Under the pieces are notes generated by a model. That model did no database searches and was not told the origin of the DNA. It was given only the letters and a program-made list of their open reading frames with translations. Shown here piece by piece: positions 50,396-58,681 of a stretch of 64,000 bases of DNA. Position numbers and translations under genes: made by a program. Where the stretch lies: NCBI RefSeq assembly GCF_016595495.1, contig NZ_JAENIM010000041.1:152463-216462 (forward strand). The letters run 5' to 3'. This DNA comes from Persicirhabdus sediminis. Its GTDB lineage: Bacteria; Verrucomicrobiota; Verrucomicrobiia; Verrucomicrobiales; Akkermansiaceae. Each line of letters opens with the position of its first letter. Within the stretch, counting starts at the first letter, position 1.

Positions 50396-51415
50396 CTAGA
50401 TTTTTCGGCGTTTCCAGATGATGAGCGCGAGGCTGCTGAGCAGGATGGCGGCATTGGGCTCGGGCACCGGAGATGGCTGTTGGATTCCTTGTACAGCTGC
50501 GGCAGCTTGCTGGGAAAAGTCGAGTTCGCCGCCAAAGGTGAGGTCGTATTGCGATAGGTCTGAGCTGTAGGTGACCTTGCCGTCGTAGGCAAATGGCTTT
50601 GAGCTGATCTCATCATCGGGATTTCCCGAGTATGGAGATTTATCACTAACGGCATGCATGATGCCTACCAGCTGCCATTCTTCGTTGAGGTAGCTAAATA
50701 CCGCGCCGCCGGAGTCACCATTAGTTGCCTGAGCTTCGTGCTCGAGTGAGCCAGCTCCAGTATCAAACTGGGTGTAGAATGAGAGAATTTGCCCGTGAGT
50801 GCCCAAGCCGATAGTTTGATTTCCTTCGACAATATTTTCCCCCCAGCGAATGGTTTTCCCGCTAGCGGTTTTGTAGCCAAATACATCAGCTTTGTTGGCT
50901 TTGGTCGTTTCCGTCCAAACATTTGGGTAAGTTTTTGTGCTGACATCCCACATGGTTTGTTCGCTGGCGCGGTTGTAGCCATTGCCTACCATGATGACGT
51001 GATCTCCTGTGGCCACGCCTTCAGTGGCGATGGTTAATGCTGGCAGCTCTGGGATTTCTGTCAGGCGGAAAACTTTGAGGTCAGTATAAGTGCTGAGCCC
51101 CGAACTTTCTGGGTTTTGCACTCGTCTGGTGGAGCCAGCTTCGACTTCGTAAGTTTGCCCATTCAGCTGCACAGATCCTGTGCCGACGTGGTTGGCGGTG
51201 AGCACATAACCGTTGCCTAGATAAACTGCGGTAGCACTGCCGCGTTGGCCGACGTTATCAAAAGCAAACTCTACTTCTCCAGCTGAGGTATTGCCAGAGC
51301 CGTCGCCTGAGCTGATTAAAACCGCTTGCGCACACGGGGCTGTGGCTAGCGTGATTGCGGTAAACAATTTTGCGAGGGGGTGTGAGGGGATGCAAATGGA
51401 AGTCATAGCATTCAC
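50396..51415 (-). CDS. Trypsin-like serine protease with PEP-CTERM-type sorting tail
   Basis: The 339-residue secreted protein has a signal peptide (ITLATAPCAQA cleavage region, about residue 30) and a chymotrypsin-fold domain with the full triad: His76 in LTANHVG, Asp112 in YTDLKVFRL and Ser235 in TNGDSGGAVF. The C-terminus is VPEP (317-320), a hydrophobic helix (NAAILLSSLALIIW) and a basic end (KRRKI), the PEP-CTERM pattern recognised by an exosortase. The sorting enzyme is not in this window. It would be processed and displayed or released at the cell surface. Confidence 0.9.
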   Translation of the reverse strand: MNAMTSICIPSHPLAKLFTAITLATAPCAQAVLISSGDGSGNTSAGEVEFAFDNVGQRGSATAVYLGNGYVLTANHVGTGSVQLNGQTYEVEAGSTRRVQNPESSGLSTYTDLKVFRLTEIPELPALTIATEGVATGDHVIMVGNGYNRASEQTMWDVSTKTYPNVWTETTKANKADVFGYKTASGKTIRWGENIVEGNQTIGLGTHGQILSFYTQFDTGAGSLEHEAQATNGDSGGAVFSYLNEEWQLVGIMHAVSDKSPYSGNPDDEISSKPFAYDGKVTYSSDLSQYDLTFGGELDFSQQAAAAVQGIQQPSPVPEPNAAILLSSLALIIWKRRKI

Positions 51416-51562
51416 TATAAAACTTCATAACTGGCTGTGGTTCAATATGTTCCGTGTTGCAAATTTGTGTAAATTGATAACTTAAACGCTGATTTAAACA
51501 ATGTTTTAACAATGGCGCTAATATTTCACTTTGGCTTGGTTAGATGTTAATAAGTTGTGAAT

Positions 51563-51601
51563 AAAAAATCCGTCATCCATTTGCTGAAATGGATGACGGA
51601 T
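51563..51601 (-). terminator. Intrinsic terminator of the secreted protein gene at 51658
   Basis: ATCCGTCATCCATTT / AAATGGATGACGGAT stem is followed on the minus strand by six T. It lies 56 bp after the stop codon. Confidence 0.85.
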
Positions 51602-51657
51602 GGTGAAAATTCGATTTGTCGACTCAGCGAGCCCGCGAGTGAGTCGTCATTAGCTGC

Positions 51658-52206
51658 TTACTTCTTTTTTGGTGGCGCGATAAAATCTGAGGTGAAGCGG
51701 ATGCTGACGCAATATTTCCCCTCAAACATGCCGACGCCGCAGAGTAATGACTGGCGGTTTTCTAATGTCCATAGGCTGGAAAATTGGTTCATGCCCTCGG
51801 TGACAATCTTCTGAGGTGGGTATTCGGCTTGATAGGTAGGTGGTCCGTGCATGGAGCCGATGAAGTTGACAGCGTCAGCTAGTGATTGTTTCAGCTGGCC
51901 AGTGTATTCGCTGCTTGGGATGCCTTCTGAGCGCAGAACAACTTCTTTGAGCAGTCCTTCTTCGTCCCAGTCGAAGTACAAGCTGTAGTCGAGGCCAGCG
52001 AGTTTGGAGGTGCATTTGTAAACGCCATTGAGGCCAGTGCGGCCAAACATGGTTTTTTCAATAGTAGAAACCACCAGCGGGCTGGTTTCTAGTTTTTCGT
52101 CGACGATCTTACGCGAATCACCGTATTCGAGTGGACCAAAAACGCCAGCTTGCAGGGCTGCACAGCTGGTAAATAGAATCATTGTGTATGTGAGTTTGCG
52201 AAACAT
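51658..52206 (-). CDS. Secreted protein of unknown function
   Basis: The protein has 182 residues from the ATG at 52206, with a signal peptide (FRKLTYTMILFTSCAALQAG). The mature part has an LNGVYKCTSKLAGLDYSLYFDWDEEGLLKEVVLRSE beta pattern that resembles small SmpA/lipocalin-like folds, with two Cys (YKC, LLCGVG). It ends APPKKK. I recognise no family. It has its own terminator and follows gatB behind a terminator. Confidence 0.6.
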   Translation of the reverse strand: MFRKLTYTMILFTSCAALQAGVFGPLEYGDSRKIVDEKLETSPLVVSTIEKTMFGRTGLNGVYKCTSKLAGLDYSLYFDWDEEGLLKEVVLRSEGIPSSEYTGQLKQSLADAVNFIGSMHGPPTYQAEYPPQKIVTEGMNQFSSLWTLENRQSLLCGVGMFEGKYCVSIRFTSDFIAPPKKK

Positions 52207-52225
52207 GATGGGTGATGGTGGGTGC

Positions 52226-52264
52226 AAAAAAAAACTGAGCACAGCTGGTAGAGCTGGCTCAGTT
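52226..52264 (-). terminator. Intrinsic terminator of gatB
   Basis: AACTGAGC-CAGCT / AGCTG-TGCTCAGTT hairpin, minus strand, is followed by nine T. It lies 50 bp after the gatB stop and directly before the next start. Confidence 0.85.
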
Positions 52265-52313
52265 TGAACAAGTGATTTGCTAAGGCAATGCTTAGATTGA
52301 AATTATTGAATAA

Positions 52314-53777
52314 TTATCCAATCAGTTTTGCTCTGAGGGCGTCTGTTACCAGCTTAGGGTTGGCTTTTCCGCGTGATGCTTTCATCACTTGGCCGGTGAG
52401 CCAGTTAAGAAGTTTATCATTGCCTCCCTGAATTTCAGCTACTTTTTCTGGGTTAGCGGCGATGGCTTCGTCGATCAGCCCGTCGATCAGGCTATTATCA
52501 GCTGGCTCAAAGCCCATTTCCTTGGCGGTGGCCGCTGGGTCTTTTTCTGGTGATGACCAGAGGACTTCAAAGAGCTCTTTGCCTTGGTTATTGGAAATTG
52601 TTCCCGCTTCGATGAGGTCAACCAGCTGGGTAAGTGTAGCGGCTGGAAGTGGGCAGGCGCCGATGGCCAGCTCAGCTTCGTTGAGCTTGGAGAGCAGGTT
52701 GTTGATCAGCCAGTTGGCTACTTTTTTAGGTGCCTTGGATGGTTTAGCTGCAGATTCAAAGAAATCAGCCAGCGCGCGCTCGGAGGCAATCACAGCGGCG
52801 TCGTATTCGCTGATCTTGTATTCTGCTACAAATCGGTCGCGTTTTTCATGCGGCAGCTCAGGCACAAACGGGCGCATTTTTTCCACAGCGGTTGCGGTGC
52901 GGATTGGCAGCAAGTCTGGCTCTGGGAAGTAGCGGTAATCGTGTGCGTCTTCTTTGGTACGCATCAGCTCGGTTTCACCGATGCCATCATTCCAGCGGCG
53001 GGTGGACTGGATCTGCGCGATGCCTTGATCCAGCTCGAATGCTTGGCGCTCGATTTCGTAGTTGATGGAGCGGCGCACAGCGGAGATGGAGTTGAGGTTT
53101 TTCAGCTCAACTTTTTCACCGAGTTCTTCCTGTCCGTGAGGACGCAGGGAGATGTTGACGTCGCAGCGCATTTGGCCTTTTTCCATGTCGGCGTCAGAGA
53201 TTTCACCGTAGATGAGGATCTGCTGCAGTGACTTGAGGTAGGCGTAAGCTTCGTCTGCGGTATCGATGTCTGGATCAGAAACGATTTCCATCAGCGGAGT
53301 GCCAGCGCGGTTGAAGTCGATGGTGGTATTTTTCGAGTGGTGAGTGGATTTGGCCACATCTTCCTCGAGGTGAATACGGGTCAGCTTGACCACTTTACCT
53401 GGCTTAGGGATGTTTTTCTGAACTTCCTTCGGGTAGGCCACATCGTAGAGCGGCACGCCACCACCGATGCACAGCGGTTGGTCAAACTGCGTCAGCTGGT
53501 AGTTTTTTGGCATGTCCGGGTAGAAGTAGTTTTTGCGGTCCCACTTGGAGATCTCCGGAGTTTCGCAATCCAGTAGCATGCCAGCGAGGATAGTTTGCTC
53601 GATAGCGTGTTGGTTGAGCACTGGTAGCGCGCCGGGCAGGCCGAGGCAGACTGGGCAAGTATTAGTATTTGGGTCGAAACCAAATCCTGTCTGGCAAGCG
53701 CAGAACATCTTGCTCTCAGAGTTGATCTGGCAGTGGACTTCTAAGCCGATAGTGACGATGTAATCTTCGATGGGCAT
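52314..53777 (-). CDS. gatB: Aspartyl/glutamyl-tRNA amidotransferase subunit B
   Basis: The 487-residue protein begins IEDYIVTIGLEVHCQINSESKMFCACQTGFG and has the zinc-binding Cys set (CAC..., TCPVCLG), DFNRAGTPLMEIV and the YqeY-like tail GQVMKASRGKANP. With GatA/C it converts mis-acylated Glu-tRNA-Gln or Asp-tRNA-Asn to the amide form. gatA and gatC are not adjacent. Length is typical. Confidence 0.97.
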   Translation of the reverse strand: MPIEDYIVTIGLEVHCQINSESKMFCACQTGFGFDPNTNTCPVCLGLPGALPVLNQHAIEQTILAGMLLDCETPEISKWDRKNYFYPDMPKNYQLTQFDQPLCIGGGVPLYDVAYPKEVQKNIPKPGKVVKLTRIHLEEDVAKSTHHSKNTTIDFNRAGTPLMEIVSDPDIDTADEAYAYLKSLQQILIYGEISDADMEKGQMRCDVNISLRPHGQEELGEKVELKNLNSISAVRRSINYEIERQAFELDQGIAQIQSTRRWNDGIGETELMRTKEDAHDYRYFPEPDLLPIRTATAVEKMRPFVPELPHEKRDRFVAEYKISEYDAAVIASERALADFFESAAKPSKAPKKVANWLINNLLSKLNEAELAIGACPLPAATLTQLVDLIEAGTISNNQGKELFEVLWSSPEKDPAATAKEMGFEPADNSLIDGLIDEAIAANPEKVAEIQGGNDKLLNWLTGQVMKASRGKANPKLVTDALRAKLIG

Positions 53778-53816
53778 GGTAAATAGATAGTGGGCTAGCG
53801 TGTTCTTGGCTCTCGT

Positions 53817-54623
53817 TTAGCGGAGCGCGAGCAGTTCTTCAATCTTGATTTGTTCCAGAGTGGCGAGGAATTGGCGGTCTTCCAGCGCTGGCTTGAGCGC
53901 GGGCGCCGTGTAGAAATGGAAAACAGTGCCGTCTTTGGCACTTTCTAGCAGCTCTTTATTGATCACCAATCGGCGGAATGCCAGCTGGTCAAAGGTGCGT
54001 CGGCCATCTTCAGTGGCGAGGATTTTCTGTCTCAGCGGCTGGTCAGTATAGGCAATCAACAGCTGGCAAAGTTTGCGTTTGTCGGGGTCGTTAAACGGGT
54101 CTGTGGTGATCTGTAGCTGGCCAGCTCGGGTGGCATCAAGCATTTGCCACGCCTGCAGCAAGTACGGCTCAGGCACGTTGGCTGGCTGGTCGCTGGTGAC
54201 TTTGTTGCGCACGTAGTCGAGCTCGCTGAGCGCGCCACAGTAGCGGATGCCAGAAAATGCTAACCAAACCATGAGGATGCCAGTGCACAGGCTGATCAAG
54301 GCAGCTGGCAGGCCAAATCCCCATTTTTTACCCGTCTCGGATTGGTTAAATGGATCCGCCACAAACCGCAGCACAAAGCGCACGATGTAGATGGCAGTGA
54401 AGCCAGTAAGTACCGCAACCACCACAGCCATCCACGGCTGCGGGTCACGGAAAAACTTGGAGGCGACACGCAGGCCATTCACATATCCCCAAAATCCGGC
54501 ATAAGCACCGGCGGCAACCCCCAAGATAGCGCCAAGCGAGCGGACCAGCCCTTTCATAAAACCAAACACACCTAGCGCGACGATGGTAACGCCGATAACA
54601 CTGGCAATGGTGGTATTATCCAT
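53817..54623 (-). CDS. CvpA-family membrane protein
   Basis: The 268-residue protein has four hydrophobic helices in the first 130 residues (ASVIGVTIVALGVFGFMKGLVRSLGAILGVAAGAYAGF is the CvpA N-terminal hallmark), followed by a soluble tail of about 120 residues. CvpA proteins are needed for colicin V production or envelope stress in enterobacteria; the general role is unclear. It lies between gatB and aroC in the same direction. Confidence 0.8.
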   Translation of the reverse strand: MDNTTIASVIGVTIVALGVFGFMKGLVRSLGAILGVAAGAYAGFWGYVNGLRVASKFFRDPQPWMAVVVAVLTGFTAIYIVRFVLRFVADPFNQSETGKKWGFGLPAALISLCTGILMVWLAFSGIRYCGALSELDYVRNKVTSDQPANVPEPYLLQAWQMLDATRAGQLQITTDPFNDPDKRKLCQLLIAYTDQPLRQKILATEDGRRTFDQLAFRRLVINKELLESAKDGTVFHFYTAPALKPALEDRQFLATLEQIKIEELLALR

Positions 54624-54659
54624 AAGCTGAAAATCCGCTAAAACGGGCGCGATTTGATA

Positions 54660-55745
54660 TTAGTCTAGAATGATAGCACGCTGGTGCAGTGCCATGTCAC
54701 AGAGGGTCAGAACGGTCATCGCTTCAACGATAGGTACCGCGCGCGGAAGCACACAGGCATCGTGGCGGCCACGTCCTTTCAGCTCAGTATCTTCCTTGCT
54801 GGTAGAAACCGTCTGCTGCTCACTCATGATGGTCGCCGTTGGCTTGAATGCCACGCGGAAGAGGATGTTTTCACCATTAGAAATGCCACCTTGGATGCCA
54901 CCTGAACGGTTGCTCGCAGTGCGCACGCGGTCTTCTTCCATAAAAAATGGATCATTGTGCTCAGCTCCGGTGAGCTGGGTGCCTTCAAAGCCAGAACCCA
55001 CTTCAAATCCTTTGGTCGCCGGAATGCTCAGCATTGCCTGCGCTAGGATGGCGTCGAGCTTGTCAAAAACAGGATCACCCAAACCTACAGGTGCATTTTT
55101 CACCACACACTCAACCACGCCACCTACTGAGTTGCCCTCAGCGCGCACGTCTTTGATCAGCTGGATCATTGGCTCCACCGCATCCGCATCAGCTGTGCGC
55201 ACGATGTTGGATTCAATCATCTCGCTGGTCACCGTATTCGGGTTCACATCAGCTTTGATGTCTTTGATGGAGTCTACCCACGCGAGGATTTCCATATCAG
55301 GAGCAATCTTCGCCAGAACTTTTTTTGCCACCGCAGCTGCCGCTACGCGACCAATGGTCTCGCGAGCAGAGGCACGACCACCACCGTGCCACGCGCGGTG
55401 ACCGTATTTGGCGTCGTAAGTATAATCGGCGTGCGATGGGCGGTATTTGTCCTTCATCTCAGTATATGACGATGGACGTTGATCTTTGTTGCGCACCAAA
55501 ATCGCAATTGGAGTGCCCAGAGTTTTGCCTTCAAATACACCAGAAAGAATTTCGCAGGTATCGCTCTCTTTGCGCGGCGTGACAATGTCGCTCTGCCCCG
55601 GACGGCGGCGGTCAAGATCAATCTGGATCTCTTCAGCTGAAATCTCGATGTTTGGCGGGCAGCCGTCGATGACGACGCCTACGCCTCCACCGTGAGACTC
55701 TCCCCAGGTGGAAATGCGGAATAGGTTACCGAATGTACTTGGCAT
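54660..55745 (-). CDS. aroC: Chorismate synthase
   Basis: The 361-residue FMN-dependent enzyme has [25 protein letters not shown], the [25 protein letters not shown] signature and [18 protein letters not shown]. It makes chorismate from EPSP, feeding tryptophan (trpC is in this window) and other aromatics. Length is typical. No operon partner of the pathway is adjacent. Confidence 0.97.
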   Translation of the reverse strand: MPSTFGNLFRISTWGESHGGGVGVVIDGCPPNIEISAEEIQIDLDRRRPGQSDIVTPRKESDTCEILSGVFEGKTLGTPIAILVRNKDQRPSSYTEMKDKYRPSHADYTYDAKYGHRAWHGGGRASARETIGRVAAAAVAKKVLAKIAPDMEILAWVDSIKDIKADVNPNTVTSEMIESNIVRTADADAVEPMIQLIKDVRAEGNSVGGVVECVVKNAPVGLGDPVFDKLDAILAQAMLSIPATKGFEVGSGFEGTQLTGAEHNDPFFMEEDRVRTASNRSGGIQGGISNGENILFRVAFKPTATIMSEQQTVSTSKEDTELKGRGRHDACVLPRAVPIVEAMTVLTLCDMALHQRAIILD

Positions 55746-55953
55746 GATAAATTCTGTGAAATTGGGTGACTAATGTGGGATCTTGCCAGCATTTTGCGAA
55801 TGCCAGCTAGCGCCTGTGGCCAAAAGATGCAGTGATCTGCGCCAATGCGCAATGATGAAGTGACCCTGTAGCGCTCAAGGACACACATTTCAGCCAATTT
55901 CCCGCCGTGGTAGTGGAGATGGACTGAATGTGAAGGCTGAATGGTGGCGAGCT

Positions 55954-56040
55954 GAACGTGCTGGCTGAATGTGCTGGCTGAATGTGCTGGCTGAATGTGC
56001 TGGCTGAATGTGCTGGCTGAATGTGCTGGCTGAATGGTGG
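55954..56040 (+). repeat. 13-bp tandem repeat
   Basis: Six head-to-tail units of GAATGTGCTGGCT (first one GAACGTG...) occur, plus a partial unit. Confidence 0.9.
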
Positions 56041-56053
56041 CGCCGCGGCGGAG

Positions 56054-56123
56054 AGCTGGAAGTAGTGAGTCGCGGCTGATAGCTGGAAGTAGTGAGTCGC
56101 GGCTGATAGCTGGAAGTATATGG
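56054..56123 (+). repeat. 27-bp tandem repeat
   Basis: About 2.5 units starting AGCTGGAAGTAGTGAGTCG at 56054, 56081 and 56108 are identical over the full units. Confidence 0.85.
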
Positions 56124-56234
56124 ATACGCGTGGCAGGTTAGCTCGCCAGTGAACTTTAGGTCCCTCTGCGCGATGTAGCCCAGCTATCTGGCTGGGTGCT
56201 TTGGGCGGCTAGATAGAGGATGCGGCTGGGGATG

Positions 56235-56783
56235 AAATCACTCAGGAAAAACCCGAATGTGTTTGTGTCTATTTTGGGTGAATCATTGATTTAATCATGA
56301 TCACAGCGCTGCTAGCTCAGAAATGCCGTGCATCTTTTAGCTAGCCTGTAGGCGCATCTAGAGGCTGGGGCTAAAGCTTTCCTCTACCAACTAGCTGCTG
56401 GATCAAGAATTTCCTGAGCGGGTATTTTTCGGCGAGAAAGGGAGCTGAAGTGGCTGGAAATCATTCAGGAAAACCCGAGCCTGAATGTGCTTATTTTGAG
56501 TCAATCATTGATTTAATCATGATCACAGCAATGCTAGCTGAAAAATGCCGTGCATCTTTTAGCTAGTCTGTAGGCGCATCTAGAGGCTGGGGCTAAAGCT
56601 TTCCTCTCACCAGCTAGCTGCTGGATCAAGCATTTCCTGCGCGGGTATTTTTCGGCGCTGAAGGGAGCTAAAGTGGCTGGAAATCACTCAGGAAAAACCC
56701 GAGTTTGAATGTGCTTATTTTGAGTGAATCATTGATTTAATCATGATCACAGCGCTGCTAGCTATAAAATGCCGTGCATCTTT
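56235..56783 (+). repeat. 223-bp tandem repeat (about 2.5 copies)
   Basis: Units start with AAATCACTCAGGAAA (56235), AAATCATTCAGGAAA (56458) and AAATCACTCAGGAAA (56681), each exactly 223 bp apart. Each contains GATTTAATCATGATCACAG and the palindrome AAATGCCGTGCATCTTT. The third copy stops near 56783. Confidence 0.9.
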
Positions 56784-56963
56784 CTGTCATGGGGTTTATG
56801 GGTTTGCCTGTCAAAAAATGCCGTGCATATTTTTGCGGGAAGGGAATTTTTGTGGCGAGAACCGCTCAGGAAAAACCCGAAAATGAAAGTGGCTTTCGCG
56901 AGATAATCGTTATTCTCATGGGGTTTATGGGTTTGCCTGTCAAAAAATGCCGTGCATTTTTTT
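56321..56963 (+). repeat. Palindrome family AAATGCCGTGCAT (five copies)
   Basis: Copies lie at 56321, 56543, 56767, 56816 and 56945. The last is a perfect 9+3+9 hairpin AAAAAATGC-CGT-GCATTTTTT. The same sequence occurs inverted at 63352-63364, in front of the RAYT gene. It reads as the REP of that transposase. Confidence 0.75.
56787..56957 (+). repeat. 42-bp direct repeat, two copies 129 bp apart
   Basis: The segment TCATGGGGTTTATGGGTTTG ... AATGCCGTGCAT occurs at 56787-56828 and 56916-56957. It merges with the palindrome family and would make an open frame of 69 codons with an internal protein repeat, which I do not call a gene. Confidence 0.85.
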
Positions 56964-57209
56964 GCGCTGGTTTGACCAATTAGCTGGCTTGCTCATGGCG
57001 CTGAAAGCGGCAAAGAACAAAGCCCATGGCTTCAGCCATGGGGAATGGCGTTGGCTGAGATGCACGCTGAAAGTGTGCCAGACATCTCGCTCATACCACT
57101 GGGCCATCTGGCTGATATAGATTGAGCAAGCCTGGGAACGGCTCTCATTACCGGAGGCGAAAATCGCGATGCTGCCCCTTCTAGCTAGGGGGGATTTCAG
57201 CGGCGGCGT

Positions 57210-58541
57210 CTACTCTCCATCTTTAACGGCCAGACGATAGAAGATTTTCTCTTCATCGAGATGTTGGGTATTGGTGAACTCAGCTTGGTCAGGTGATAGA
57301 TTCTCGGCGAGCAGTTGGAAATTGATTAGGTCGGTGGACCAATAAAGCGAATAGAGCTTGTTGTGTTTTGTTGGCCAGCTGATTTGATGTCCTGCCAGCT
57401 GGCCATTTTCATAAACGGCAACTGGAGTCGAAGTTTTCAAAAAGTCATCTGGGTCGAACCTATCAGTTCCAGCTAGAATCTCATCGGCATCGCTAAATCC
57501 ATCACCGTCGCTGTCGGCATGTTCGCTGAGAACAATGTCGTCAAAGTAGATATATTGGTCTTGGTTATTGGCCCAACTGTTATCGCTGCCGCCATGGAAA
57601 ATGGTGAAGAGCAGGGTGTCGATAGAGAAATCGTTGATGTAGCGGAACCTCAGGTTATGCACGGAGACGACCTTTACACCATCAACCCATGCTTCTAGCA
57701 CGCCATCGTAATGGGCTGTATTATCGTCATCGATGGTATTCATTTTCACTCTGTGGGTGATGTGATACCACTTGCCTGATTCGATGGTTAGCAGTTCGTT
57801 AGCATCGTTTTTATCTGTGTAATAAAAAAGTGTGCCGTAAGGGTCAGTTAGTGATCCACTGCTCGGCTGGTAGCCATCTGTTTGGTCTGATGGGTCTGGC
57901 TGGTAGACGTATTGCACCAGTCGCGCCACGGAGCGGGATTCGTCAGCCTCGTAGGTTCCGCCAGCATGCCACATCATGCGAGCGCTGAAACCATCGTAAC
58001 CAGTGGGCTTTTTCCCACCAGTTGGTGGTCGGTCGGTGGCAATGGTATCATCGTCGATGGTTTCGGTTCCGTTAGTATTTGTGGTCGTATAGCCGCCAGC
58101 TAGCCCTGGCAATTTTCCGCCTCTGGCAAAATCATAACCGTCTGAGAATTTCAGCCGATAGCTGAGGTAAAGTTCGTCGTAGCGTGGTTTTTTGTCTCTA
58201 GTCCATGAATGCACGTTAGAGTTGCTGTCAAAGCGAGTCCTCCAGGCGACACCTCCAGCCACGGTTGAAGGTGAATTGTTATCTCTATCGTCATTGGTGA
58301 CGGAGTTCTCAGGAAGGAACACTTCGAGAATATGATTGCCGTTTTCCTCGATCACTTTGGCTCGTCCGTCGCTAACACCTTTGTCCCATTTCGACCACCA
58401 ATCGCCTTTCCACGTATTGTTGCTGGCGTAAGTTTGAATGGCTGAATTCTCAAGGTTTTGAGAAAACACAGCGTTAGATTGTGCGTCGCACAATGATAGT
58501 GATCCGGCAAAAGCAAGCAACTGGATTAACGAGCGAAACAT
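57210..58541 (-). CDS. Secreted polysaccharide lyase, PL14-like
   Basis: The 443-residue protein has a signal peptide (LIQLLAFAGSLSLCDAQ) and a PL14-type beta-jelly roll with LYLSYRLKFSDGYDFARGGKLPGLAGG, GYDGFSARMMWHAGG and GKWYHITHRVKMNT motifs. The GKLPGL.GG and FSARMMW elements are the strongest link. PL14 enzymes cleave alginate or polyuronates. A calcium-type thrombospondin-3 motif follows (DSDGDGFSDADEILAGTDRFDP, about 345-367), and the tail (SWPTKHNKLYSLYWSTDLINF) is the verrucomicrobial C-terminal beta-domain. It would degrade algal polysaccharide outside the cell. No transporter or sulfatase cluster is adjacent. Confidence 0.8.
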   Translation of the reverse strand: MFRSLIQLLAFAGSLSLCDAQSNAVFSQNLENSAIQTYASNNTWKGDWWSKWDKGVSDGRAKVIEENGNHILEVFLPENSVTNDDRDNNSPSTVAGGVAWRTRFDSNSNVHSWTRDKKPRYDELYLSYRLKFSDGYDFARGGKLPGLAGGYTTTNTNGTETIDDDTIATDRPPTGGKKPTGYDGFSARMMWHAGGTYEADESRSVARLVQYVYQPDPSDQTDGYQPSSGSLTDPYGTLFYYTDKNDANELLTIESGKWYHITHRVKMNTIDDDNTAHYDGVLEAWVDGVKVVSVHNLRFRYINDFSIDTLLFTIFHGGSDNSWANNQDQYIYFDDIVLSEHADSDGDGFSDADEILAGTDRFDPDDFLKTSTPVAVYENGQLAGHQISWPTKHNKLYSLYWSTDLINFQLLAENLSPDQAEFTNTQHLDEEKIFYRLAVKDGE

Positions 58542-58623
58542 AAGCGGTAAAGGATGATTACGAATTCTACATAAATGACAGACTGAATATGTCTAGGTCG
58601 CTTTTAGTTGCTGTCAGTAAAAG

Positions 58624-58657
58624 AAAAAACCTCCCACGAGCTAAATCGTAGGAGGTT
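58624..58657 (-). terminator. Intrinsic terminator of the glm cluster
   Basis: AACCTCCTACGA / TCGTGGGAGGTT stem (one mismatch, loop TTTAGC), minus strand, is followed by TTTTTTC. It lies 25 bp after the glmS stop. Confidence 0.85.
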
Positions 58658-58681
58658 GGTGAATAGTACTTAATCAGTGGT

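Larger units (their letters stand above)
55746..57209. other. Non-coding repeat island (about 1.46 kb)
   Basis: Between aroC and the PL14-like gene no protein-coding frame is convincing; the only open stretch is repeat DNA. The island carries, in order: 13-bp tandem repeats, 27-bp tandem repeats, 2.5 copies of a 223-bp unit, two copies of a 42-bp segment 129 bp apart, and a REP-like fragment. Five copies of a palindrome shared with the RAYT-flanking DNA lie inside. Confidence 0.8.

Noticed and set aside
56774..56983. 69-codon open frame as a protein with an internal repeat
   Set aside because: It consists wholly of the 42-bp DNA duplication and palindromes, so the protein repeat is a by-product of the DNA repeat.
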